Source of the DNA: Henckelia pumila
Lineage: Eukaryota > Streptophyta > Magnoliopsida > Lamiales > Gesneriaceae
DNA: 64,000 nt
Direction of reading: 5' to 3'
Assembly (NCBI RefSeq): GCF_033568475.1
Contig: NC_133121.1
Span: forward strand, 45,359,905-45,423,904
Below the pieces are notes generated by a model. It was not told the origin of the DNA. It ran no database searches and saw nothing but the letters and a program-made list of their open reading frames with translations. A program made the translations under genes and the position numbers. Positions 11,441-22,199 of the stretch are shown here, piece after piece. Within the stretch, counting starts at the first letter, position 1. Each line of letters begins with the position of its first letter.

Positions 11441-13806
11441 AGTCCAAAAATCCATTAAAATTGCTCACGATTATTTAAACATAAATTTTTAATGATTTTA
11501 TGCCTTAAATTGTTTAAGTTATGATTTAATGATTATGTTTATTTTACGTTTAACAATTTGATTAAGTAAATGATTTCAGGTTGAGTTTGATTCTAGACTC
11601 TCGGGACGAGGCTAACTTACGAACGAAGTGTTAGAACTTATTTTCACGAGTATTTTAAGTATAATATTGATATAATTTGAATAAAAGAGTTGGGAGATAG
11701 TATTTTTTTATCAGTCGAGTCAAGGAAGAGTGGTAGACTTCATTTTAATTAGTCACCACGATGCGAATTAAGTGTTGAAAGCAACACTCTTCTACCACGT
11801 TCCCCACTTATTTATGGACTTGTCTCCCCATGATTGCCCTCCTTCACGCCTATCTTCTTCTTCTTTCTTTTATTTTCATTCTTATTCTCTTCTTCTCTGA
11901 ACACTACACGGTTGCTTCAAGAAATTTCAAAGTTAAACTTCAATCTTGCTCCTCTTCGTGGTTAGTTCGTCTCCGAAGTTCCGGATCAACTCCTCCTCCA
12001 TTCAAGGCAAGTTTTTTTTAAAGCAATTTTAAACCACCATTCAAGATATATGTATTTTGATATGAAAATTATGATTTATGTAATGTTTATGCATGATTTT
12101 TTTAGAGCTTAAAATCATGATCTATGTTTGATTGAAATTGTGAAGCATAAGTCGTGATATGTAAGTCGTTCTTGTGAAATTCTTGATAAATAATGTGTGA
12201 TGATAGATTCTTATGATTTAGAGTTGGGAAAGTACTGATTTTGAAGGTATGTGTTGAATTTTAAAGAGTTGAGTTAGTTGAGTTAAAACTTTGAAACGTT
12301 GCATGTGATGGGTTGCCTCGGATTATCGACACTTGTTGCAATTTTGTGAGTAAATTCTTTTGTAGTAATCCAAATTAGATGAGGCCAATTGTATTTGAAA
12401 GATAACTAATTTTTCTGCAACTTTCATGTTTTTAAGTTTTCCAAAATCGGTTTTGAAGTTTGGCCAAAATCAATCCAAAGTTTATTGATTGGTTTGATTT
12501 TTCTGCACTGACCAGTCTTGGGAGAATGAGTATAACTTTTTATTGAAAATTTCAATTAAGGTGCAGTTTTCGGCATTAGAAAGCCAAGATCAAGGGCTAA
12601 AACTTTCATGTTACCACTTTTCCGAATTCCGACTGCAAAATAGAGTTTAAGAATGAACAAGCAGACCCATTAGCAGAGTATGCATCCCCGCGCATGGCCT
12701 TCTGATTTGAAGCTTTATTTATGTTATTTTAAGGTCCTAAATACATGGTTATGACCTATTAAGGCTTCTAAAATATATTTAAGAGTTTTTATGCAAAAAG
12801 TTTCAAGTTTAAAGTCAAGAACGGAAAGAACGACTTACGTGGATCGATTACGTTATGTGGTGCATGTACATGTCTAAGTTTCTTTCATGAAACCTATGTT
12901 CAATATGAAAGTATGATTTTTATCATTTATTACATGCACGAAGTTATCGAGTAAAGTTTTATGTTCATGAAACAAAAGTTAAGATGGAAATTATGATGTT
13001 TCAATGATGCTTCATGATGGATGAAAGGATATGTTGATGAAATGAAAATGATAAAGCATGAATGAATAATGCTATGTTGAATTATGAAGATATAATATGT
13101 TGATGCATGAAAATATTTTTATGTCTTATGCGTCTTTGTGGTGGCAATACGGGAACGGTGCTCCGGTTTGGGCTCCGGAGTAGCCCTCCCAAATACGGCT
13201 CAATGTACGGGTTAGGTCCTCCGGGATGAGCTCCGGAGGAGCCTCCGAAAAGGAATGAACGAAAGTTATGAGGCGTAATGCCATATGATTGTTGATCAAC
13301 AAGAAAAGATGAATGTGCCCATTATGAAGGTTGCCACAATTTCGCATAATTCGTCGCCAAATGATAAGCTTATGTTATGTTATGTTATATTATGCTATGT
13401 TAAGTTTAAATGATTATTGAAATCTCATGATTTTTACTGCATACTCTTGCTGAGTCTTTAGACTCACTATACTTGAATGGTGCAGGTAATGAGGATGACA
13501 TTTATGCATATGTCGATGAGTTCAATTCCGGGCATGAAGAAGAGCAAGGAGTCGGACCGGCGGGCGATGCATGAGTGTGTTATGTGATGAGTGTGTTATG
13601 TCAAGTTAATGAACTAAATGTTGTTATGTTGATTGAAGAAAATACGCTTTATGTTTCAAATTGTTATGAATTGGTTTGTAAACTATTCTGAAATGTTTTA
13701 AGTAAGGTTTGATGTATGCATACATCTTTCAAAAATTTTCTTTTCCGCACAGAGGTTTTATGGTCATGTTAGTGTGGTAATACCTTCATCGGTTGAGGGT
13801 GTTACA
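11436..13806 (+). repeat. Gypsy-A 3' LTR
   Basis: The LTR is 2371 bp and starts TGTAAAGTCC inside the last codons of pol. It differs from the 5' LTR by scattered substitutions, by a 22-base loss within the GC-rich array (now 12675-12703) and by one 16-bp tandem unit fewer near 13573. Integrase-region sequence of Gypsy-B resumes at 13807. Confidence 0.95.
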
Positions 13807-15103
13807 ATTACACTCTCAGAAACACTTTCTCCCCGACCTCGAACTGCAAGGGCCTACGCTTGATATTAGCATAGCTGGCCTGACGATCCTGTGCAGTCTT
13901 AATCCGTTTCTTGATCTGATCAACAATATCTATCGCCTGCTGGATAAACTCCGGTCCCTCAGCCTGTCTCTCCCCCACTTCTTCCCAGAAGAGTGGAGTA
14001 CGACAACGTCGCCCATACAACGCCTCAAAAGGTGCCATCCCAATACTAGTATGATAGCTGTTGTTGTAAGCGAACTCGATCAACGGCAAATGATCCTTCC
14101 AGGCTGAACCAAAATCCATGACGCACGCTCTAAGCATATCCTCTAGGGTACGGATAGTGCGCTCTGACTGACCATCAGTCTCCGGATGATAGGCTGTACT
14201 CAAACTGAGAGTAGTACCCATCGCACGCTGAACACTCCCCCAGAATCTAGAAGTAAACCTGGGGTCCCGATCACTGACAATGCTCACAGGCACTCCATGA
14301 AGTCGGACGATCTCCTGAATGTACATCCGTGCCATGCGATCCACAGAGTACTCTCGGCTAGAGGCAATGAAATGCGCTGACTTGGTGAGTCGGTCCACCA
14401 CAACCCAGATAGCATCACAGTTCCTCGGGGATACCGGCAAATGGGTCACAAAGTCCATAGTGATAAACTCCCATTTCCATTCAGGAATAGGCAGACTGTG
14501 AAGCAATCCTCCAGGTCGTCGGTGCTCTGCCTTGACCTGTTGACACACCAAACATCTCGAAACAAACTGATAAACACTGCGTTTCATTCCCTTCCACCAG
14601 AAACGAGTACGTAGATCCTTGTACATCTTGTTGCTACCAGGATGAATACTCAACTTAGTGCGATGCGCCTGAGACAAAATCTCCTCTCGCAACTCTTCAT
14701 CCTGCGGAATCACAAGCCTACCAGACAAACACAGAAAGCCATCTGACTGATAATGAAATCCAGACGAGCTACCCTCGTTAGCTAGACGAGCTAAACGCTG
14801 GGTCTTCGAATCAGACATCTGAGCATCTCGGATCCGCGAATACAAGGCTGGCTCAGATAATATCGCAAACACCTGGATAATCTGCATATATTTCTTATGC
14901 TTGAAGGTATAACCTGAAGTACAACAGTCACTGATCGCACTAGACATCGAACAAGCCTGAAGTGCGGATAGTCGCACCTTGCGACTCAAAGCATCAGCGG
15001 TGAGATTAGCAGCTCCCGGATGGTACTTAATCTCGCAATCATAGTCCTTAAGCAAGTCCATCCAACGTCTCTGCCTCATGTTCAACTCTGCCTGAGTGAA
15101 CAA
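13807..15103 (-). pseudogene. Gypsy-B RNase H end and integrase
   Basis: On the minus strand, after the TAA at 15104-15106, the frame continues through the RNase H tail ([16 protein letters not shown]). It then enters the integrase zinc domain (HPGSNKMYKDL, CLVCQQVK) and core: MDFVTHLP, VSDRDPRFTSRFW and TDGQSERTIRTLED, so all three acidic catalytic residues are visible. It ends at VFLRV, where Gypsy-A is inserted. A stop at 13808-13810 is formed at the junction. The rest of the protein is at 3900-4290. Confidence 0.93.
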
Positions 15104-16393
15104 TTACTTGAGACTCTTATGGTCGGTGAAGATCTCAAATTTCTTGCCATACAGATAATGACGCCAGATTTTCAAAGCGAACACAATGGCTGCTAACTCC
15201 AAATCATGGACTGGGTAGTTGTCCTCGTGAAGCTTCAGCTGTGTAGAAGCGTATGCGATCACATGCCCATTCTGAGTCAGGACACAACCTAACCCCTGAA
15301 GAGAAGCATCTGTGAAAACTACATACCCTCCAGATCCTGACGGTAATGCCAACACCGGCGCAGAAGTCAACCGCCGTCGAAGCTCACGGAAATTCTCCTC
15401 GCACTCGGAGGACCACTCGAAATCCAAACCCTTGCGGGTAAGCTGCGTCAACGGTCGAGCTAACTGAGAGAAGTTCATAATGAAGCGACGATAATACCCT
15501 GCTAGACCCAGAAAACTACGGATCTCAGCAACTGCCGTCGGACGCGACCAATTAAGTACCGCTTCAATCTTGCTTGGATCAACAGAAATCCCTTCCCTTG
15601 ATATGATATGGCCAAGAAAGACTACTCTATCCATCCAGAACTCACACATGCTCAGCTTGGCGTACAACTGCTCATCTCGAAGAGTCTGTAGTACCAACCG
15701 CAAGTGAGAAACATGCTCTTCCGTATTACGCGAATACACCAAGATGTCATCAATGAAGACCACGACAAACTTGTCCAAATACTCCCTGAAGACACGGTTC
15801 ATCAAATCCATGAATATAGCCGGCGCATTAGTCAAACCAAATGGCATCACTAGGAACTCGTAATGCCCATAGCGAGTACGGAATGCAGTCTTGGCTACGT
15901 CCTGATCACGGACTCTCAACTGATGATACCCAGATCTCAAGTCAATCTTGGAGTAAACTGACGTGCCCTGCAGCTGATCGAACAAGTCATCAATACGAGG
16001 CAACGGATACTTGTTCTTCACAGTGACTCGATTCAGCTGCCGATAGTCAATGCACAGCCGCATCGACCCATCCTTCTTCTTCACGAAAAGAACAGGAGCT
16101 CCCCAAGGAGATACACTAGGACGAATGTACCCCTTGTCCAAAAGATCCTGTAGCTGATTCTTTAACTCACGCATCTCTGACGGAGCCAGATGATACAGTG
16201 CTCTAGAAATAGGCGAAGTACCCGGCATCAACTCTATGCCAAACTCGACTTCCCTAGCAGGAGGAAAACCCGGAATCTCATCAGGAAATACATCTGGAAA
16301 TTCATCCACAACAGGAATGCTCTCTATCCCAATACTCTCAGCGGACAAATCAACTGCATAGATAAGGTAGCCTTCCCCGCCAGACTCTAGAGC
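15104..16393 (-). pseudogene. Gypsy-B reverse transcriptase and RNase H start
   Basis: The minus-strand frame is bounded by the TGA at 16394-16396 and the TAA at 15104-15106, both in frame with gag. The RT has [43 protein letters not shown] and FIDDILVYS (both catalytic Asp). It is followed by the FLGHIIS and [10 protein letters not shown] connection blocks and the RNase H start [10 protein letters not shown]. The TAA falls inside the conserved block after FTDHKSLK, where relatives have Tyr. Apart from the two stops the domain looks functional. Confidence 0.93.
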
Positions 16394-16831
16394 TCAACAG
16401 GCTCTCAAAGCTGATACCAAAGGCATCGGGGGTCGCGCTCCCTCACCATAGAAAAACCAGCTCTCACTCTCCTCCGGATGAAAGCGTACTAATCTCTGAT
16501 AGCAGTCCACTGAAGCTCGATAGGTAGTCAACATATCTATTCCCAGAATGCAATCAAAGTCGTCCATCGCCAGGACCATGAGATTCGCTAACAGAATGTT
16601 TCCTTCGAACTCTAAAGGGAAACCCATCACTAGACGCTTAGCCAAAGCAGATTGGCCCGTCGGGGTAGAAACAGACATCACTACGTCTAGTGCAATGCAT
16701 GGTAACTTATGCCTCTTAACAAAACGTGCAGAAATGAAGGAATGAGATGCACCAGTGTCAATAAGTACAAGAGCAGGTATACCATAAAGCAGAAATGTAC
16801 CTGCGATGACTTTCTCATTCTCCTCCACAGC
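16394..16831 (-). pseudogene. Gypsy-B aspartic protease
   Basis: This minus-strand part follows the in-frame TAG at 16832-16834. [12 protein letters not shown] is the active-site loop, and FDCILGIDML is the second conserved block of plant Gypsy proteases. It ends at a TGA (16394-16396) where the CG-derived codon for Arg is expected. The protease would cut the gag-pol polyprotein inside the particle. Confidence 0.9.
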
Positions 16832-17836
16832 CTAATCATGTCTCAGGGCAAACACCTGGCCAGAAGCTCGTGGCCTCAAATGAGAACTCCCAGCAGACTG
16901 TCCCTGCGACTTCTGCTGAACGGTGGTCTGAGAACCCGATCCTGAACCAGAACCAGAACCGCCTCCCCCAAACAATGGACAATCTCTCCGGATATGACCA
17001 GTCTCTCCACAACGGAAACAAGCTCCAGAAGCTCTGCGGCACTTGTCGGATGGATGGTTCTTCCCACAGTGATCACACTTGTCCTTCTTACCGAAACGAA
17101 CAACACCTACAGAACCAGAGGAAGAAGAAGATCCAGACTTCTTGAAAGTTTGGGCACGGGGACCCAAAGAACTAGCAGGCCTCGACTGAGAGAAAGACCT
17201 GTTCCGCCGAATGCTGTCCTCCGCCTGGTGACAACGGCTCACCAAACCCTCGTAGGACATGTCGTTGCCAACCGCCACACGGTCATGGATCTCAGGGTTA
17301 AGGCCCTGAAGGAACAGATTATACTTCATCTCTGAGCTATCAGCAATCTCGGGGCAATAGGATAGCAGATCAAAGAACCTCTGCTGATACTCATCGATAG
17401 ACATGGCTCCCTGTCGCAGACTCAGTAGCTCGCCTGCCTTCGACTGACGGAGTGCAGGAGGAAAATACCGCTTTTGGAAAGCTGTGCGGAACTCGGCCCA
17501 GGTGGCCACTCCTCTCGCCGCAACAAAAGGTGCAGAAGTAAACCTCCACCACCTGCGCGCACGCCCATCCAGAAGATAGCCAAGGGTCTCCACCTTCTGC
17601 TCCTCGGTGCATTGGAAAGTCTGAAAAGTCGTCTCCATGCGGTCTAACCAGTTCTCCGCATCCTCCGAAGACTCACCTCCAACTAAGGGCTTAGGACCCA
17701 TAGCTAAGAATCGACGCACAGTGAAATGCTCGTCGTCATGGTGACGATGACGCCGTTCTCGACGAGGCTCCCGGTCGGCATCACCCCAATGCCCACCAAC
17801 ACTGCCATGAGAACTCTGGTCGTCACGATTTGACAT
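16832..17836 (-). pseudogene. Gypsy-B gag
   Basis: The start is the ATG at 17836 (MSNRDDQ), 49 bases after the primer-binding site. There are 334 codons to the TAG at 16832-16834. It has an Arg/His-rich N-terminus, the Gypsy gag domain (about 40-200, with AENWLDRME, ARRWWRF and SIDEYQQRF), a basic Ser-rich linker and two Cys/His clusters (CDHCGKNHPSDKC and CFRCGETGHIRRDC), both with ligands intact. A Gly-Ser repeat follows. The frame runs straight on into protease, so the TAG is probably a mutated sense codon. Confidence 0.92.
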
Positions 17837-17885
17837 CTACAAAAATACCTCAAGATGAGACTAAATACCAAGAATTCTTTTGCAT

Positions 17886-17897
17886 GCTCTGATACCA
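17886..17897 (-). other. Gypsy-B primer-binding site (initiator tRNA-Met)
   Basis: The minus strand reads TGGTATCAGAGC, four bases inside the 5' LTR end at 17902. Confidence 0.93.
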
Positions 17898-17901
17898 TAA
17901 A

Positions 17902-19233
17902 TGTAGTGACCCTTACCCGGATCACCTACTAAACAGAACTTATGCATGCAATTAACTTAATTAAACAGATATCAGAATAAAACTGCGGAAACCACAAACA
18001 TTATACAATCCCAAGTAAAGGAATCTGTAATTTATCCAATAATATACAACCAAATCGAATAGCTGTATAAACCCAAACAACAGTAATGAAACCTAAGCGA
18101 AGCTCCAGCTGGCCAACCACTGACTAGCCCCTCCTGGATCCACCCTCCTCATCCAATCGCAAACCTGCCCCATGGAATAGGGTGTCCAGAAAAATACAGA
18201 GTACGAGACGTGAGCATAAAACGCTCAGTGCGAGAGTATGAGTATACATGCATGCAAAGTGAACTCCCTATAGACTCGAGGTCAAGGATCAGATAACAGA
18301 GACAGACCGGGCCCTGGTATGTAGCACGCTGTGCCGTCGCTTCAGGAGGTGGTTCCCATACCGAGATAACCGTGGATACGCCGGACCCAAATCGATGGAA
18401 GTCCATCCACTAACAGGATAGGGTACAACCCTACTAACAGACATCTCGAAGGAGATACAGCAAGATGCAAATGAATGCAGCATAATATCATGGCATATAA
18501 ATCATGCAGTCACATAATACATGCATACTCAGTCAGGATATCTCGAACAGTACTTTCGTACCTCAATACAGTGCAAGCTCTACCAACTCTAGGTCCAAGC
18601 CTATAGTCTGCTCTACACTGCCAAATGATATTACTATCATTAAAGTGCTCTAAAAGCCTTAACTAAGCTATTGCATACTCCTAAATATTTATAGGAAGCA
18701 AAAGCTATACCTTCGTCCGTCGTTAGCCCTTTGATGTCGATGCCTCCAGAACTTGGGCACAACTTCGCTACGACTACCGAATGCCTCGCCGACCTCCGGA
18801 CCAAGCCTAAGAAGACTAGAACAGCTCCAAAAGGACTAGAAAGGAAAGGAGAACTCGGAATTGGCAAATGAAAGTGAAGTCTCGGCCTTCTATTTATAGA
18901 CATCGATCGGAACTTCCGATCCTTGATCGGAACGTCCGAACCCCGATTGGAACGTCCTATCCTGCCATCGGAGCTTCCGAAGATCCTGATCTGCCACGTG
19001 TCAAAATATCACTTGTTGACTCCGGATAGGGGTGATCGGAGCCTCCGGTCCTGATCGGAGCTTCCGATCCAACCACACGTCATGCCTGACGTAATACCGA
19101 TCGGAGCTTCCGATCCTGTTCGGAGCTTCCGATCCTGATCGGAGCTTCCGATCTCACCTTCGGAGCTTTCGAACTCTACCCAAGTAATTATGATTAATCC
19201 CTTAATTACTCAATTAGGGTACGGGCTACTACA
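17902..19233 (-). repeat. Gypsy-B 5' LTR (right copy, complete)
   Basis: It is 1332 bp; the plus strand reads TGTAGTGACCC ... GGGCTACTACA. It is nearly identical to the left copy over their shared length and similar to the start of the copy at 63338. It carries the palindromic unit array at 18903-19178 and the minus-strand TATA box at 18890-18898. It shares blocks with the Gypsy-E LTR, for example around CTAAGCTATTGCATACTCC, so B and E are related families. Confidence 0.94.
18890..18898 (-). promoter_or_regulatory. TATA box, Gypsy-B 5' LTR
   Basis: The minus strand reads TATAAATAG, between the palindromic array (upstream) and the transcribed part. This is the promoter copy expected to drive the element. 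Confidence 0.65.
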
Positions 19234-19236
19234 TAC

Positions 19237-20421
19237 TCAAACCTGTCTTACAGTAGATCTGTTTTTGGAGATGTTGTGGAAAGGTGTTGGCAACACCTTA
19301 GGCAACACCTTCGATCCAGACCTCTGCCAATAATCTTCCTGCAGCTTAAAACAATATGGTTTGATATGACCAGGTGTATGACAGTAATGACATACAAACT
19401 TACGCTTTCTCCCAGACTTTATAGGAACAGTAGGTTGTGGCTTTGGTTTTGGAGGATCAGTTGTTGTGACCTTTTCTGTTAAGCTTCCTGGACAACTATT
19501 TTCTTTGACAAACACAGGAGCTTTTGAACATTCACCAACCTCAAATTTAGTGTTCTCAAAACCTAGTCCAGCCTTACCATCTCTTCCCATCATGAGCAAA
19601 AAATCAAGCTTGGTTGTGCTTGAGTTGAATTTAGCCAGTGTAGCCTTAGCTTTCATGAGTTCATCCTTAACGTGACTCAATTCCAGATCCTTCTTACTCA
19701 GCATAACTTCAAGTCTTGACATATCAACCTTCAAATCAGAATTTTCTCTTGAAAGAATAGCATTCGTTTTATTCCTTTCAATCCAGTCAGCAAGTAGCTC
19801 TTCAAATTGCACTTGCACATTTTCCAGAGACATTCTTTCATCACCTACATCAGAATTACCCACATTATCAGTAGTAAATGAATTTAAACATACTGACCTT
19901 TGGGAGATGTTGCGGCCAGGTGTGGCAACACCTGCGGCAACACCTAAAGGATTGACTTGCATCAGCTTTTTTCTTTCCATCAAAGCTGTCAGGGATGTGT
20001 GGCTTTCTTCTTCATTCTGTTCTTTATCTTCTTCAGAATCTTCACCACTCAAAGATGTTTTCATCCCTTTCTGAAGCCTGTTTGCACATCCATTGGCAAA
20101 ATGACCATAGCCTTGACATTCATGACATTTCACCATGTCAATCTTCTTTGCAGTAGGTTTTTTCTTTCCTTCCAGCATAAGTAGAGGCTTTTGAGGATCA
20201 GGAAAATTCCTTGATGATTGATCAGGCCCGCCTATTCTCAGAGTTATGTTAGCAGCCGAAAAAAGTGGAGCTTTAAGTTTCTGATCGGTCTTCTTTGTCT
20301 CCCTCATCTTCTTCAGATATTCACCAAACTTCTTTGTGATGAGTGACATTGAGTCATCTCCCGAATCCGATTCAAAGACTTCTTGAGGTTTGAAGAATGA
20401 GTTTGCTGTTGTTGACTCCAT
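19237..20421 (-). pseudogene. Copia-S gag, SIRE-like, N-terminal domain missing
   Basis: The start chosen is the ATG at 20421 (MESTTANS), about 50 bases after the primer-binding site. It has two zinc knuckles (CHECQGYGHFANGC and CHYCHTPGHIKPYC), an acidic stretch, a coiled-coil-like central part (about 215-285) and a Lys/Pro-rich linker. This layout matches the C-terminal half of SIRE-type Copia gag. The usual N-terminal capsid domain is absent, because MEST... runs directly into the region just before the first knuckle. The TGA at 19237-19239 falls where relatives have Trp, and Gypsy-B cuts the element right there. Protease and pol would lie beyond the left edge. Confidence 0.75.
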
Positions 20422-20471
20422 AATATTCCAAAAAAATAATCCAGAATCAGCTCTTAGTGTATCAAGAGTAG

Positions 20472-20483
20472 GCTCTGATACCA
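20472..20483 (-). other. Copia-S primer-binding site (initiator tRNA-Met)
   Basis: The minus strand reads TGGTATCAGAGC, two bases from the LTR end at 20486. Confidence 0.85.
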
Positions 20484-20485
20484 CT

Positions 20486-21555
20486 TGTAAGGGATATCAT
20501 GGTTCATAAAAATTATCAGAATCAGATGTTGTCACTAGGTGTTGACAACATCCTACACAACATGCAGCGGAAATATTAAAACGTGAATAGTAACAACAAA
20601 CTAACAATATAAATACTCAAGAGTAAATATGCACAAGTACTAAAGTAATAAAAGGTTGCACATAAAACAGATTCAGGTGTTATCACTAGGTGTTGACAAC
20701 ATCTTCAATAACACCTTGATTAACATGCATCAGAATTTTTGAAAGAATGAATAAAATAAATAAACAACCAAATAAATAAGACTCAGATTTTTAAGCAAGA
20801 GTATAAAATACTCTTGCAGCGCCTCAGGGAAAAACTTTCACTAGAAAATATTCAAAGAGTTTTACAAACCCTAAAACTAGTGAATTATTTCAAAAATCAA
20901 TTTTCTCAAAATATGTGAGAAAATAAATAAATAAAACAACTCCCTTAAAAGTCTACTGAAAGTAGAACAAGAAAACTCAAGAAAGGAGTTGATCCGAGAT
21001 GCCCAAACACGAGAGCAACACAATCTTCGATCAACAATCTTCAAGTGCTCTCAAAACTACAAGGCATCTACGAACAATAAATTCAGCAAATTGACAAGAA
21101 CTCTTCAGCGTGAAAGCACTCCAGAAAGTCGAGTTCTGTCATCTACGTTAAAGCTCTATTTTTTTCTGCACGCTCAAATCCTCATCTACGGCTTGATCTC
21201 TCTTTTCTGCGCTCTCTCTCGTTTTCTTCAAGCAGCCTCAATCTCTACACCCTCTTCTTCTATTTAAGCGTGTCAGCTTATCTCCAAAAATACTTGATCA
21301 TATTCCCTTTCAAACTTGAACCAATCTACAAAGATAAGGAAATAATATTAAGTTAGGAGATAAAGATATATTAAAATAATCAAGTAAATATTTAAGCTCT
21401 TTAAGATATATGAATATCTTATTCTATAATAAAACAATTCCTATTTAAAATATCTCAAACACTTAGATAAGAAAAAGTATCAATCCAAGAAAGGCAAAAC
21501 ACCACAATAAATCTTTCACAATATAGAAAAGATATCAAGGATTTTATTCCTTTCA
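20486..21555 (-). repeat. Copia-S 5' LTR (right boundary inferred)
   Basis: The inner end (plus strand TGTAAGGGATATC) is fixed by the primer-binding site. The outer end is placed at ATTCCTTTCA, which gives short matching ends (TGTAAGG and TGAAAGG on the other strand). A TATA-like TTAAATA on the minus strand is near 21262. Two copies of an AGGTGTTGACAACATC motif lie at about 20525-20570 and 20671-20733, resembling the repeats inside gag. No second LTR is in the window, so the length of 1070 bp is an estimate. Confidence 0.55.
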
Positions 21556-22199
21556 TAGGGAAAATAAAAAAATAAATTTTAAAAATATAAGAGAAAAAAC
21601 ACATTTACGCAAAAATCGTCGCAATTTATCAATAGTGATATGGTTTATTTAGGGTCGCTCACTATTTTATCGTACGTCCAGCTGTAGGGACGGTTCATGA
21701 CCATCACTACTCCAACAACATTCTTTTTTGGCACAAATCATTGCTATATCGCAACGACGACACTTTTTCCAAGGTGCATTTTAGTGTGACAATGGTTTAC
21801 ATAAACATTTTCTATAGTAGCGACAATTCCAATTAACCGACTCTTTTGGTAATGGTTTGTGTGAATTCTGCTGCTTCGTGGCAATGATTTACGTTGAACA
21901 ATTCAATCGTCGCTCCTGTGATGGTGATTTATTAAAAACCATTGCTCCTTAAGAGACGTTTTATGTACAACGGTCACTAAGTATTAAAAATGTTTTAAAA
22001 TTCTTATTGTATTCATTTACGTAAATATTTAGTGATCATTCAAGTGCCATTTTACATAATTAAATACTAAAACATTATTAACAATCATTAGTTAAACAAA
22101 TCAGAGTAATTATATATCAGTGAGTTCGGAACCTCCAAATTTTTAATACAAACACAATAACAGTCAATTCAAGATCACGTGTTGTGTAATTCTTTTCAT
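21556..22199. other. Unassigned AT-rich stretch, possibly a CACTA (En/Spm-like) transposon end
   Basis: There is no open frame. At about 21605-21980 there are many short degenerate motifs on both strands of the type AATCGTCGC, AACGACGAC, GTAGCGACAA and CAATCGTCGCTCC, spaced 20-50 bases apart. Such scattered copies of a short motif are typical of the subterminal regions of plant CACTA elements. I find no clear CACTA terminus or 3-bp duplication, so this is tentative. The rest (21990-22199) shows nothing I can name. Confidence 0.3.

Larger units (their letters stand above)
4291..13806 (+). mobile_element. Gypsy-A, complete chromovirus-type LTR retrotransposon
   Basis: The element is 9516 bp, with a 5' LTR of 2410 bp, Met primer-binding site, one gag-pol frame, purine tract and a 3' LTR of 2371 bp. 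Both LTRs start TGTAAAGTCC and end GGTGTTACA. The flanks are gtgac (4286-4290) and attac (13807-13811). Only three of five bases match, so the target-site duplication has either mutated or is not exact. The insertion point in Gypsy-B is still clear because the integrase reading resumes on both sides. The polyprotein has four in-frame stops, so the copy is dead. Confidence 0.95.
2541..19233 (-). mobile_element. Gypsy-B, chromovirus-type LTR retrotransposon, interrupted by Gypsy-A and Copia-1
   Basis: Reading on the minus strand, the order is: 5' LTR (17902-19233), Met primer-binding site, gag, protease, RT, RNase H, integrase, chromodomain-like tail, purine tract (complement of 3764-3784), then the 3' LTR ending at 2541 where Copia-1 cuts in. 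Gypsy-A (4291-13806) lies inside the integrase region. After removing Gypsy-A, the integrase frame meets its C-terminal part again at 4290. The element sits in Copia-S gag; the right flank is tactc (19234-19238) and the left flank is outside the window. Three stop codons plus the Gypsy-A insertion make it non-coding today. Confidence 0.93.

Noticed and set aside
4286..13811. Exact 5-bp duplication for Gypsy-A
   Set aside because: gtgac and attac match at only three of five bases, so I do not claim an exact duplication; the insertion itself is supported by the rejoining of Gypsy-B integrase.
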